Below are positions 1-7,508 of a DNA stretch of 64,000 bases, one piece after another (the stretch's first letter is position 1; every line of letters begins with the position of its first letter). The notes under the pieces are model-generated. The model did not search any database. It was not told the origin of the DNA and worked only from the letters and a program-made list of their open reading frames with translations. A program made the position numbers and the translations under genes. Source of the stretch: Streptomyces sp. NBC_01268 (GTDB lineage: Bacteria; Actinomycetota; Actinomycetes; Streptomycetales; Streptomycetaceae); assembly GCF_036240795.1 (NCBI RefSeq), contig NZ_CP108454.1, positions 992,001 to 1,056,000 of the forward strand. Reading direction: 5' to 3'.

Positions 1-68
1 GCCATCTGCGAGCGGCCGGCGTTGTGCACGCAGACGAACAGGACGGAGGCGGTGGGGGCGTCGGCCAT
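1..68 (-). CDS. arsC: Arsenate reductase / low-MW phosphatase (N-terminus only)
   Basis: Only the first ~22 codons are inside the window; the gene runs off the left edge. After a short lead the translation reads VLFVCVHNAGRSQMA, which is the phosphate-binding P-loop (C-x5-R-S) of thioredoxin-coupled arsenate reductases and low-molecular-weight tyrosine phosphatases. The Cys would be the nucleophile that reduces arsenate to arsenite. It is transcribed divergently from arsR and acr3, so the three form an arsenic resistance locus sharing the 69-197 intergenic region. A general protein tyrosine phosphatase cannot be excluded from this short piece, but the context favours ArsC. Confidence 0.8.
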   Translation of the reverse strand, partial: MADAPTASVLFVCVHNAGRSQM

Positions 69-196
69 GGTCGATCCTCGGGTGGTGCGGGGTGGTGCTC
101 TGGCAGGTGAGGAGTGACGGCGCGCCGACAGCAGCCCTGATGGGAAACTGGGGGAATGCGGTGGCCGCGACACCCCCGGCCATGAGAGTATCAGTC

Positions 197-221
197 CATG
201 CTGACATCAGTCGAGAGTGAC
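197..221. promoter_or_regulatory. Putative ArsR operator element, copy 1 (over arsR start codon)
   Basis: The 25 bases spanning the arsR start codon match the 25 bases spanning the acr3 start codon at 574-598 in 20 of 25 positions. Both contain the core CTnACnTCAGTCGA. Duplication at two start codons suggests an operator or a common translation-start element; binding by ArsR is inference. Confidence 0.35.
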
Positions 222-509
222 CTTTTGCGCGTCCTCGCCGACCCCCTCCGACTCAGGATCGTGACCCTGCTGGCACGCGAGTCCCTCTGTACGACCCACC
301 TCGTCGAGGAGACCGGCGCCAGGCAGACCAACCTCTCGAACCACCTGAAGGTGCTCAGGGACGCAGGCCTGGTCGACACGGAGCCGTGCGGCCGGTGGAC
401 GTACTACCGCCTCAAGCCCGAGGTCCTGACGTCGCTCGTCGGCGAGCTGGGCGGCCTCGCCGAGGCCGCGCGCGAGACCGCCGAGACCGGCCGCAAGCGG
501 AGCTGCTGA
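198..509 (+). CDS. arsR: ArsR-family arsenic-sensing repressor
   Basis: A 103-residue winged-helix repressor of usual ArsR/SmtB length. The recognition helix lies around residues 40-55 (TNLSNHLKVLRDAG), followed by the wing (GRWTYYRL, 65-72). The classic ELCVCDL metal motif is absent; instead there is ESLCTTHLVEE with Cys31, plus Cys64 and the C-terminal Cys103, the arrangement expected for an actinobacterial ArsR with a relocated As(III) site. It precedes acr3 and is divergent from arsC. It probably represses both units and is released by arsenite or antimonite. The metal ligands are inferred from cysteine positions only. Confidence 0.88.
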   Translation: MLTSVESDLLRVLADPLRLRIVTLLARESLCTTHLVEETGARQTNLSNHLKVLRDAGLVDTEPCGRWTYYRLKPEVLTSLVGELGGLAEAARETAETGRKRSC

Positions 510-521
510 CATCGACGGACA

Positions 522-547
522 CTGACATCACCACACGCTGGTGTCAG
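522..547. promoter_or_regulatory. Imperfect inverted repeat between arsR and acr3
   Basis: CTGAC-atc-ACCA (522-533) faces TGGTGTCAG (539-547), an inverted repeat with a 3-base bulge, in the 65-base gap ahead of acr3. It shares the CTGACATCA word with the element over the arsR start. It is probably an ArsR operator giving acr3 its own arsenite-responsive promoter, although an mRNA hairpin is also possible. Confidence 0.4.
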
Positions 548-573
548 CACATGATGATGTGAGAGCATCCCCG

Positions 574-598
574 CATGCTCACCTCAGTCGACACTGAT
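574..598. promoter_or_regulatory. Putative ArsR operator element, copy 2 (over acr3 start codon)
   Basis: Second copy of the element seen at 197-221, with 20 of 25 identical bases, again centred just inside the start codon. As a consequence ArsR and Acr3 share the N-terminal residues MLTSV. Confidence 0.35.
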
Positions 599-1654
599 GC
601 GATCGCGAAGGAGGGCCTCACCCGCAGGCTGTCCTTCCTCGACCGCTACCTCGCCGTATGGATCCTCGCGGCCATGGCCGCGGGTCTGGTCCTGGGGCGG
701 CTCGTCCCCGGCCTGAGCGACGCGCTCGCGGGTGTCGAGGTCGGCGGGGTCTCGCTCCCCATCGCCGTCGGCCTGTTGGTGATGATGTACCCGGTGCTCG
801 CCAAGGTCCGGTACGACCGCCTGGACGCCGTCACGGGCGACCGCAAGCTGATGGCGGCCTCGCTGGCCGTCAACTGGATCGCGGGCCCCGCCGTTATGTT
901 CGCCCTGGCCTGGATCTTCCTGGCCGACCTGCCGGAGTACCGGACCGGCCTGATCGTCGTGGGCCTCGCGCGCTGCATCGCCATGGTGATCATCTGGAAC
1001 GACCTGGCCTGCGGCGACCGGGAGGCCGCCGCCGTCCTGGTCGTGCTGAACTCCCTGTTCCAGGTCCTGGCGTTCGGCCTGCTGGGCTGGTTCTATCTGG
1101 ACCTGCTGCCGACGTGGCTGGGGCTGGGCGACGGACAGGGGCTGGACGTCTCACCGTGGCAGATCGCCCTCAACGTGCTCGTCTTCCTGGGGATCCCCCT
1201 CCTCGCCGGTTTCCTGACCCGCCGAGTGGGCGAGCGGCGGATGGGCAGGGAGAGGTACGAGCGGGCGTTCCTGCCCCGGATCGGCCCGTGGGCACTGTAC
1301 GGCCTGCTGTTCACGATCGTCGTCCTGTTCGCCCTCCAGGGGAGGACGGTCACCTCGCAGCCGCTCGACGTCGCCCGCATCGCGGCCCCGCTGCTCGTCT
1401 ACTTCGCGGTGATGTTCTTCGGATCCTTCACCCTCGGCAAGGCCCTCGGGCTGCCGTACGACCGCACCGCGACGCTCGCGTTCACCGCGGCCGGCAACAA
1501 CTTCGAGCTCGCCATCGCCGTGGCCATCGGCACCTTCGGCGTCACCTCCGGGCAGGCGCTGTCCGGAGTCGTCGGCCCGCTGATCGAGGTCCCGGTCCTC
1601 ATCGGGCTGGTCTACGTCTCCCTGGCCCTGCGGCACCGGTTCGCCCGCGCCTGA
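575..1654 (+). CDS. acr3: ACR3-family arsenite efflux permease
   Basis: This 359-residue protein has about ten hydrophobic segments and the ACR3 signatures: the DRYLAVWILAAMAAGLVLG first helix, the conserved Cys134 in LARCIAMVIIWNDLA, and the GNNFELAIAVA stretch near residues 307-317. ACR3 proteins extrude As(OH)3 across the membrane using the proton gradient. The length is typical for the family (350-400). It follows arsR by 65 bases and completes arsenate detoxification with arsC (reduction, then export). No ATPase (arsA) is visible nearby. Confidence 0.93.
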   Translation: MLTSVDTDAIAKEGLTRRLSFLDRYLAVWILAAMAAGLVLGRLVPGLSDALAGVEVGGVSLPIAVGLLVMMYPVLAKVRYDRLDAVTGDRKLMAASLAVNWIAGPAVMFALAWIFLADLPEYRTGLIVVGLARCIAMVIIWNDLACGDREAAAVLVVLNSLFQVLAFGLLGWFYLDLLPTWLGLGDGQGLDVSPWQIALNVLVFLGIPLLAGFLTRRVGERRMGRERYERAFLPRIGPWALYGLLFTIVVLFALQGRTVTSQPLDVARIAAPLLVYFAVMFFGSFTLGKALGLPYDRTATLAFTAAGNNFELAIAVAIGTFGVTSGQALSGVVGPLIEVPVLIGLVYVSLALRHRFARA

Positions 1655-1718
1655 CCCGCGCGGCCGGGCACGGCGAGGCGGGCGGGCGGCGGACCCGCCG
1701 GCCGCCCGCCCGCTCGGT

Positions 1719-2408
1719 TCACCCCACGGGAGCGGGGCGAGGCACCGCCAGCGGCGGGTCCAACTGCACGGTCCGGTCGCAGAGTCGCGCCACCTGTGCC
1801 GGATCGTGGGACACGAGCAGGACGGTACGGCGCCCGCGCAGGGCGGCCACCGACTCCTCGACCGTGTCCCTGCTCCTCTCGTCGAGGGCGCTCGTCGGCT
1901 CGTCCAGGAGCAGGGCGGCCGGCTCCAGGGCCAGCGCCCGCGCCAGACAGAGCCGTTGACGCTGGCCGGCGGACAGGGTCTGGGCCGGCGTGTCGAGCCG
2001 GTCGCAGACCTCCTTCCACAACCCGGCCTCGTTGAGAGCCTGCTCGGCACGATCGTGCAGGACATCCTTCGGCGCCCGCATGACGTGCCTGATCCCGAAG
2101 AGGGCGTTGTCGAGGATGCTGCCGCCGAAGACGACGGGCGTCTGGGGCACGAGCACGACCTTCGTCCGCAGATCGGCGTCCCCCTTCCTGTGACCGATCG
2201 GCCGCCCCAGCACCTCCAGGTGCCCGTCCCTTGTGAGGCCCGCGGGGAGCAGATCCACGAGCGCGCGCAGCACCGTGGACTTGCCGGCGCCCGACGGCCC
2301 GCAGAGTCCGGTCGTGGACCCCGGTTCGAGCCCGAAGGAGACCGGCCCCACGAGGGTCTTCTCCCGGTCCCGGACCCGGAGTTCCCGCACCGCGATCACG
2401 TCGTCCAT
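1719..2408 (-). CDS. pstB: Phosphate ABC transporter ATP-binding protein
   Basis: A 229-residue ABC ATPase with Walker A GPSGAGKST, a Q-loop (LVPQTPVVF), signature LSAGQRQRLCLARAL, Walker B AALLLDEPTSALD and the switch His in VSHDP. It lies downstream of pstS and the fused permease gene and its start overlaps the permease stop by 13 bases, so the two are translationally coupled. It should power phosphate import by the PstCA permease. The protein is slightly shorter and more divergent than housekeeping PstB (about 258 residues), so this may be a secondary phosphate system. Confidence 0.85.
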   Translation of the reverse strand: MDDVIAVRELRVRDREKTLVGPVSFGLEPGSTTGLCGPSGAGKSTVLRALVDLLPAGLTRDGHLEVLGRPIGHRKGDADLRTKVVLVPQTPVVFGGSILDNALFGIRHVMRAPKDVLHDRAEQALNEAGLWKEVCDRLDTPAQTLSAGQRQRLCLARALALEPAALLLDEPTSALDERSRDTVEESVAALRGRRTVLLVSHDPAQVARLCDRTVQLDPPLAVPRPAPVG

Positions 2409-4207
2409 CGTTCCCCCTCGAAGCGGTTGCGCAGCGCCACGGCCACGCTGAGCAGTACGGCGGTGATGATCACCAGGACCATCGCGCTCCCCCACGCCTG
2501 TGAGACCGCCTGGGGGTCGCCCGAGTCCTGGGACAGGGTGAAGATGTGGGTGGGCAGCGCCTGCACCGGCGCGTTCACGATCCCGCTGGGCACCGCCGGC
2601 GCCCCGAAGAACACCGTGGCGGTGAACAGGAGCGGCGCGGTCTCCCCCGCCGCCCGGGCGAGGCCGAGCAGGAGACCGGTGACCGTGGCCGGCCAGGCGT
2701 ACGGGACGACGACGGACCGGATGTACTGCGCGCGCGAGAGGCCGAGCGCCATGGCGCTCTCGGTCGTCTCGGGCGGCATGCCGCTGACCCGCCCGGCGGT
2801 CGTGAGGGCCACGACGGGGACGACGACCGGCACCAGCACGAGGGCGCCCGCCAGCCACGACCGGCCCCAGCCCATGGCGCTGCACACGATCACGAAGCCC
2901 GCGAGGCCGAGGAGGATGGTCGGCGTTCCTCCCAGCACGACGGTCACCGTCTGCAGGACCCGCGCGCCGCGGGCGGAGGCGTGAACGCCGAGCAGGATGC
3001 CCGCGCCGAATCCCAGCGGCAGGGAGATCAGCCCCGTCGTGGTGATCAGGATCAGCGTGCCGAGGATCTGGTCGCTGACTCCGCCGCCGGCCGACCCGGA
3101 CGCTGATGTGTACCAGAACGAGGGCGAGAAGGCGGCACTTCCGCGGGTGGCGAGCACGGCTAGCATGGCCACGAGGAGCGCTCCGGGCAGGAGCAGCGCC
3201 CCGAGACGCAGGACCCGCACCAGCTTGTCGAGCTCCCCGCGCATCCGCCCGGACCGGTGCTGCCGGTCGCGGCCCAGCCCGGACCCTGACCCGGACGAGC
3301 GCCGGGTCCCCCACACCGTGGCCAGCGCGACCAGGGCGAGCAGGACGAGACCGAGGCCACAGATCGCGGCGAAGTACGGACCGGAGGTCCCCGCCAGGAC
3401 CGGTTCGGGTCCGGCCAGCTTCGTGGTCAAGGTCTGGCCCGGGTGGACGAGCGAGTCGACGAGCCCGCCGAAGGACGTGGGCAGCCGCCCGTCCGCCCGC
3501 CCGACGACCAGGAACACGGCGATGGCCTCGCCGAGCGCCCGGGCGAGTCCCAGCAGCACCGCGGCCCGCATGCCCTGGCGGGCCTGCGGCAGCACCGCGG
3601 ACCGCACGACCTCGCGGCGCGTGAGCCCGAGGGAGTAGGCGGCCTCTCGGTACCGGTCCGGCACGGCGGACAGGGCGTCCACGCTCACGGCCACGACCGT
3701 CGGCGTGATCATCACGGCCAGCACGACACCGGCGGCGAGCAGGCTGTCCCCGCCCGGCACGTCCCCGATCCAGGCGATGAGGGGCCGGACGGCGAGGATG
3801 CCGATGAGCCCGTACACGATGGAGGGGACGGCCGCGAGCAGCTCCACGCTCATGCGCAGCGGCTTGGCGAGCCGCGGCGGCAGGTACTCCGTGAGGGCGA
3901 TCGCTCCGGCCCAGCCGACGGGAACCGCGAGCACGAGCGCGATCAGGCAGACGACGGCGGACCCGTAGATCATGGCGAGCCCGCCGAAGACGGAGTCCGC
4001 CGGATTCCACGAAGCCCCGGCGAGCAGGGCGAGCCAGTCGACCTTCCCGCTGAAGAGCCCTGCCCCGAGGTAGCCGACGACGACCAGCAGGGACCCCGCC
4101 ACCGAGAGCGCCCCGGCGCACACCCAGGCCCAGACCCACGAGGAGGGCCGTGGGCGAGGCGATGTGTCCGGTGCGGCCGGCGGCCGCACCAGCGTCTTCG
4201 CTGTCAC
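2396..4207 (-). CDS. Fused phosphate permease PstC-PstA
   Basis: One uninterrupted 603-residue reading frame carries two ABC permease units. Residues ~25-300 resemble PstC (SVELLAAVPSIVYGLIG; EAAYSLGLTRREVVRSAVLPQ; ALGEAIAVFLVVG). Residues ~325-600 resemble PstA (LGFGAGILLGVHAS; LGGTPTILLGLAGF; SAMALGLSRAQYIRSVVVPYA; AAGETAPLLFTAT). Each half has the EAA-loop that contacts the ATPase. A basic, Gly/Ser-rich linker (RRSSGSGSG, ~300-320) joins them. PstC and PstA are usually separate proteins, so this is a natural gene fusion forming the whole transmembrane pore. It starts 3 bases after the pstS stop. Confidence 0.9.
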   Translation of the reverse strand: MTAKTLVRPPAAPDTSPRPRPSSWVWAWVCAGALSVAGSLLVVVGYLGAGLFSGKVDWLALLAGASWNPADSVFGGLAMIYGSAVVCLIALVLAVPVGWAGAIALTEYLPPRLAKPLRMSVELLAAVPSIVYGLIGILAVRPLIAWIGDVPGGDSLLAAGVVLAVMITPTVVAVSVDALSAVPDRYREAAYSLGLTRREVVRSAVLPQARQGMRAAVLLGLARALGEAIAVFLVVGRADGRLPTSFGGLVDSLVHPGQTLTTKLAGPEPVLAGTSGPYFAAICGLGLVLLALVALATVWGTRRSSGSGSGLGRDRQHRSGRMRGELDKLVRVLRLGALLLPGALLVAMLAVLATRGSAAFSPSFWYTSASGSAGGGVSDQILGTLILITTTGLISLPLGFGAGILLGVHASARGARVLQTVTVVLGGTPTILLGLAGFVIVCSAMGWGRSWLAGALVLVPVVVPVVALTTAGRVSGMPPETTESAMALGLSRAQYIRSVVVPYAWPATVTGLLLGLARAAGETAPLLFTATVFFGAPAVPSGIVNAPVQALPTHIFTLSQDSGDPQAVSQAWGSAMVLVIITAVLLSVAVALRNRFEGERWTT

Positions 4208-4210
4208 GGG

Positions 4211-5152
4211 CTACTTCCCGATTTGCTTGAGGGTCAGATAGCCGTGCTTGGGCAGGAGTGCCTGCCCCTTCTCGGACAGGATGTAGTCGATGAACTTCTT
4301 CGCCGTGTCCTTCGGCTGCCCGTTCGTGACCATGTAGAGCGGGCGGCTCATCGGGTACTTCCCGGTGGCCACGTTCTCCGAGGACGGGGCGATCCCGTCG
4401 AGCGTGACCACGGCCAGCTTGTCACGCCCCTCGACGAAACCGGTCGACAGCGGGGCGACCGCTCCCGGCGTCGACTCCAGCTTGTTGCGCGTCTCCAGGT
4501 TGCCGCCGACGATGGCGAAGTTGTCGGAGTTCGGCGGCGGCGGGGGCTTCTCCCCGTGGTAGAGGTACTTGTCGAGCACCTCGCGGGTGCCGCGCCCCGG
4601 CTCCTTGTCGTAGACGAAGACCGGGAGGTCGGGACCGCCGATCTCCTTCCAGTTCGTGATCTTCCCCTCGAACAGGCCCTTCACCTGGTCGACCGTCAGG
4701 TTCTTGACCCCGGCGTCGGCGACCTGCTTCGTGATGATGACGCCCACCGCGTCGGCGCCGATCTGCGTCTCGACGAAGTCGGTCTTGGGACTGGCGGACC
4801 GGTCCGCGTCCGCGATCGGCTTGGAGCTGAGCGCGATGTCGATCTGCCCGGCCCCGAGCTGCGAGATGCCGCCGGCCGAACCACCCTGCGTGGCGACGGT
4901 GATGTTCAGACCCTGCGCCTTCAGCGCCTCGGCGGCATCGGCGGCGACGGGCGCGACGGTGGTGGAACCACTGGCCTGAAGCGCCTTACCCGAGCCCGCC
5001 TCGGCATCGGCGCAAGCCGTCGCGAGCGAGGCGACGAGCACCGCGCCGGAGGCGAGGTACGCGAACCTGCGCCGACTGACCAACCCTGCGGACCGCGCGC
5101 TGCCCGACGTCAAGTCCTGCGGCTGCGAAGGCGATTCCATGGTGCGGGACAT
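4211..5152 (-). CDS. pstS: Phosphate-binding lipoprotein PstS
   Basis: A 313-residue periplasmic-type binding protein. The N-terminus has a twin-arginine-like SRRRF (26-30), a hydrophobic stretch and Cys47 in LATAC as a likely lipidation site. The mature part begins with the phosphate-binding PstS motif ASGSTTVAPV. Further PstS features are GGSAGGISQL, the TNWKEIGG segment and EPGRGTREVLD. The ATG at 5152 was chosen because GGAGG sits 7 bases upstream; longer in-frame extensions lack a ribosome binding site. It is the first gene of the pst operon and probably induced by phosphate limitation via PhoP, but no convincing PHO box was found. Confidence 0.92.
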   Translation of the reverse strand: MSRTMESPSQPQDLTSGSARSAGLVSRRRFAYLASGAVLVASLATACADAEAGSGKALQASGSTTVAPVAADAAEALKAQGLNITVATQGGSAGGISQLGAGQIDIALSSKPIADADRSASPKTDFVETQIGADAVGVIITKQVADAGVKNLTVDQVKGLFEGKITNWKEIGGPDLPVFVYDKEPGRGTREVLDKYLYHGEKPPPPPNSDNFAIVGGNLETRNKLESTPGAVAPLSTGFVEGRDKLAVVTLDGIAPSSENVATGKYPMSRPLYMVTNGQPKDTAKKFIDYILSEKGQALLPKHGYLTLKQIGK

Positions 5153-5400
5153 GCAAGGTCCTCCCCCAGTCGGTCTCTGATTTGAACGGAGTCTAAGCAG
5201 CCAGGCAGGTGACTGAGAAGCCTCTACGAACAACCGTCTGTACAACTGGAGTTCACATTGCCCGCACTTCTCATACATCTTCCGTTTCCTTGATCGTCCG
5301 TTTGCGTGAGCCGGGTTGACATCCGGGTCCCGATGTCGGCCAGCGGCCGGGTCTGCCACCGGTGCTCCGGAACGGACTGGGCGGCGGCCCGCCCTCTCGT

Positions 5401-5610
5401 TCAATAGACGTCGCGGACGTACCGCTTGTCCGCGGACATCTGCTTCACGTACGCGGCCGCCGCCTCCTCGTCCATCCGGCCGTGGCGGGCGACGACCTCC
5501 CGCAGCATCCGGTCGACGTCCTTCGCCCTGCGGGCGGCGTCGCCGCAGACGGCGAAGCGGTAGTAGGAGTCGGTGGCCTCGCGCTGCTCGCCGAAGGAGA
5601 GCGGCCTCCC
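5401..5610 (-). pseudogene. C-terminal remnant of P450-reductase-type flavoprotein
   Basis: About 68 codons ending in a normal stop match the extreme C-terminus of bifunctional P450/NADPH-P450 reductases and sulfite-reductase-type flavoproteins. Visible features are YYRFAVCGDAARRAKDVD (NADPH-binding CGD motif) and an ADKRYVRDVY tail. Everything upstream (P450, FMN and FAD domains) is missing; the homology stops abruptly near 5610, where an unrelated plus-strand fragment begins. There is no plausible start, so this is a deletion scar. Confidence 0.7.
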
Positions 5611-5817
5611 GAAAGCAACACGGTCCGGCTGTCCTGCTTCCCCTGGCTCATCGCCGCCCTCGCCGTCGGCGGCTTCCTCGGCCTGGGGCTTCTCCTCGTC
5701 ATGACGCGCGAGCGGTGGCGTGCCCGGCTGCGGCGTCGCGCGGCAAAACGTACGGCGCTGCGCGCACTGCGGCGGGAGCTGCGGGCGGGGAACCCGCCTG
5801 CCGACCGGCACTCGTAG
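5611..5817 (+). pseudogene. 3' fragment of a small membrane protein gene
   Basis: In-frame codons with normal GC-rich third positions encode one transmembrane helix (FPWLIAALAVGGFLGLGLLL) followed by a strongly basic tail (RERWRARLRRRAAKRTALRA) and a stop at 5817. No credible start or ribosome binding site exists, and the coding signal begins exactly where the reductase remnant ends. It looks like the tail of a membrane protein joined to other debris by a deletion. A very short gene with a CTG-type start is a remote alternative. Confidence 0.4.
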
Positions 5818-6010
5818 CGGTACTCCGAACGAGTCCGTCACCGTCGCCGCGCACGATAGCCCGCAGATCCCTACGGCGCGCGGCGTGCGACCTGGGCCGA
5901 TCCAGGCGGGTGAACGGCCCACCGAAGTGCGACGACCGCGCTCCGGTGATGGAATTGACCTACGTGACGGGGGTTCCAGGGGGGCATCAGCGAGCACCAG
6001 AGGTGACGCA

Positions 6011-6463
6011 GTGAGCGACGCATTCGAAGAAGTGGGCGACGTAGGCCCGATCGACTATCTGGTCGTCGAGTTCCCCGGCAACCGGATGACCGGCGAGGGC
6101 TTCCCCATCCTCGTCGACCTCGTGGACCGCGGCCTGATCCGGATCCTGGACCTGACGTTCGTCAGGAAGGACGACGACGGATCTGTGACCGGCCTGGAGA
6201 TCGCCGACCTCACCGGCGACGGCCGGCTCGACCTGGCCGTCTTCGAGGGAGCGTCGTCGGGACTCCTGGGCCAGGACGACATCGAGGAGGCGGGCGCCGC
6301 GCTGGAGCCCGGCAGTTCCGCCGGCATCCTGGTCTACGAGAACCTGTGGGCCGCACCCTTCGCCGCCGCCCTGCGTCGCGGCGGAGCCCGGATGGTCGCC
6401 TCCGGAAGGATCCCCGTGACCGACCTGGTCGACGCGCTCGACGCGACCGAGTCCGCTCACTAG
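6011..6463 (+). CDS. DUF6325-type small acidic protein
   Basis: A 150-residue acidic protein (VGPIDYLVVEFPGNRMTGEGF; LDLTFVRKDDDGSV; SAGILVYENLWAAPFA; MVASGRIPVTDLVDAL) of the family annotated DUF6325 in actinobacteria. The function is unknown; family members usually sit beside a SHOCT-domain protein, as here (34-base gap). The GTG at 6011 is chosen because AGAGGTG lies 7 bases upstream. There is no signal peptide or membrane segment. The family assignment rests on pattern memory rather than a search. Confidence 0.75.
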   Translation: MSDAFEEVGDVGPIDYLVVEFPGNRMTGEGFPILVDLVDRGLIRILDLTFVRKDDDGSVTGLEIADLTGDGRLDLAVFEGASSGLLGQDDIEEAGAALEPGSSAGILVYENLWAAPFAAALRRGGARMVASGRIPVTDLVDALDATESAH

Positions 6464-6497
6464 CCGCAGAGCCCGCCAAGGCAGAAGGGACACAGTC

Positions 6498-6785
6498 ATG
6501 CCAGGTCTCCTCCGCGGAGTCGCCCGCACCGCCGTGGTCGCCGGAACGGCGACCGCCGTGTCGAACCGTGTGTCACGCCGACAGCAGGGGCGGTGGGCGG
6601 CGCAACAGGGAAACGAGGCGCCCCCGCCCCAGCAGGCGTCCTACGCCGAACCGCCGGCGGCTCCGGCTGCCGTCGACATGAGCAGCAAGATCGAACAGCT
6701 GAAGCAGCTCGGCGAGCTCAAGGACCAGGGCGTCCTCACGGAGGCCGAGTTCGAGGAACAGAAGCGCAGAATCCTCGGATCATGA
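6498..6785 (+). CDS. SHOCT-domain small protein
   Basis: A 95-residue protein with an Ala/Val-rich N-terminus (GVARTAVVAGTATAVSNRV), a Pro/Gln-rich linker and a C-terminal SHOCT domain (IEQLKQLGELKDQGVLTEAEFEEQKRRIL, residues ~63-92). SHOCT modules are short helical hairpins thought to mediate oligomerisation at membranes. It is co-transcribed with the preceding DUF6325 gene. The biochemical role is unknown. Confidence 0.85.
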   Translation: MPGLLRGVARTAVVAGTATAVSNRVSRRQQGRWAAQQGNEAPPPQQASYAEPPAAPAAVDMSSKIEQLKQLGELKDQGVLTEAEFEEQKRRILGS

Positions 6786-6896
6786 CCGGACACCGGTGGC
6801 TGCGGGGCTGAGACGCCCCCTGCTGGGGCGTCACCGTGAGGGTCCCGCCGGCGTGCCTGCCACCATGCGGACGCCGTCCTGAGCTGGAGCACGAAG

Positions 6897-6928
6897 CGGC
6901 CGACGCCCGTGATGGCGGGCGTCGGCCG
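6897..6928. terminator. Perfect 13-bp hairpin after the SHOCT gene
   Basis: CGGCCGACGCCCG (6897-6909) and its exact complement (6916-6928) enclose a 6-base loop. It lies 112 bases past the SHOCT stop. There is no T-tract, as is common for GC-rich actinobacterial terminators. Confidence 0.6.
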
Positions 6929-6944
6929 TGTCGTGGGGGTTGGG

Positions 6945-7250
6945 GGTGGATCCGGCGGCTGTTCCGTCGCTGTCGACGACTCCACTGACGTGGTACGTCA
7001 GAAGCGAGATCCGGGAGTGGGCGTCGATCGACGCGGCGAGCTGGGCGCGGCTGGTGCCGCCTCCGCCGCTGCCGGCGGGTCGCCGCCCTGTCGTACCTCC
7101 CGGACTGCCAGGTGGTCCGGCCCGCGGTGCGCTGGGCCGCGTCGGTGCGGGTCGGCCAGATGTCGATGTCGAGCCCGACCTCATGGCTGGCGTGGCCCGG
7201 GATGTCACCGCCGTGCTCGAAACCGGTGCGGGCGTCCGCTCCCCGCCCGC
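6945..7250 (-). pseudogene. Decayed MepA/M74-like murein endopeptidase
   Basis: On the minus strand one frame reads GGDIPGHASHEVGLDIDIW (~7218-7160), matching the zinc motif H-xx-H-x4-D-x-D of penicillin-insensitive murein endopeptidases, followed by TTWQSGRYDRAATRR. The homology then shifts to another frame: AQLAASIDAHSRISLLTYH. The C-terminal zinc His region and the N-terminus are missing. At least one frameshift plus truncations make it a pseudogene. It occupies most of the otherwise gene-free stretch 6786-7406; the rest of that stretch shows only the hairpin at 6897-6928. Confidence 0.55.
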
Positions 7251-7406
7251 CTCGCCCCGCCGCGGACTCCCGGCGCGGACTCCCGGCGCGGGGGCGGGGC
7301 AGACACCGCGGGCCCTCCAGGGGCGCGTAAATCCGTGGACGGACCCGCGGAAGATCACGTACGGTGTGGCTCCACGCTCCGAGACCAACGGAAGGAGGCG
7401 AGTGCC

Positions 7407-7469
7407 GTGCAGTTCACACCTTTCCAGCGCTCCCTCTTCCGCTGTCCCGGCGTGGTTCTTCAGTTCTGA
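7407..7469 (+). CDS. Leader peptide upstream of the GNAT gene
   Basis: A 20-codon frame starts with GTG at 7407, preceded by GGAAGGAGG with ideal spacing, and reads VQFTPFQRSLF...VVLQF before TGA. It ends 39 bases before the acetyltransferase start. The 3' part of the leader (7426-7434) can pair with 7472-7480, and the intervening RNA can alternatively pair across the ribosome binding site of the next gene. This is the layout of a translational attenuator. The peptide sequence is not one I recognise. Confidence 0.5.
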   Translation: MQFTPFQRSLFRCPGVVLQF

Positions 7470-7500
7470 CCGGGAGCGCTCCAAGCAGCCTGCATCCCGG
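7426..7500 (+). promoter_or_regulatory. Mutually exclusive hairpins (possible attenuator)
   Basis: AGCGCTCCC (7426-7434) is the exact complement of GGGAGCGCT (7472-7480). CCGGGA (7470-7475) is the exact complement of TCCCGG (7495-7500), which overlaps the GGAGG ribosome binding site (7499-7503) of the downstream gene. The two stems share bases 7472-7475, so only one can form at a time. A ribosome on the leader peptide would cover the first arm. Regulation itself is inference. Confidence 0.4.
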
Positions 7501-7508
7501 AGGAACCC

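Noticed and set aside
5160..5300. PHO box upstream of pstS
   Set aside because: One GTTCACATTGC-like unit is visible on the opposite strand, but no second 11-base repeat follows at the right spacing.
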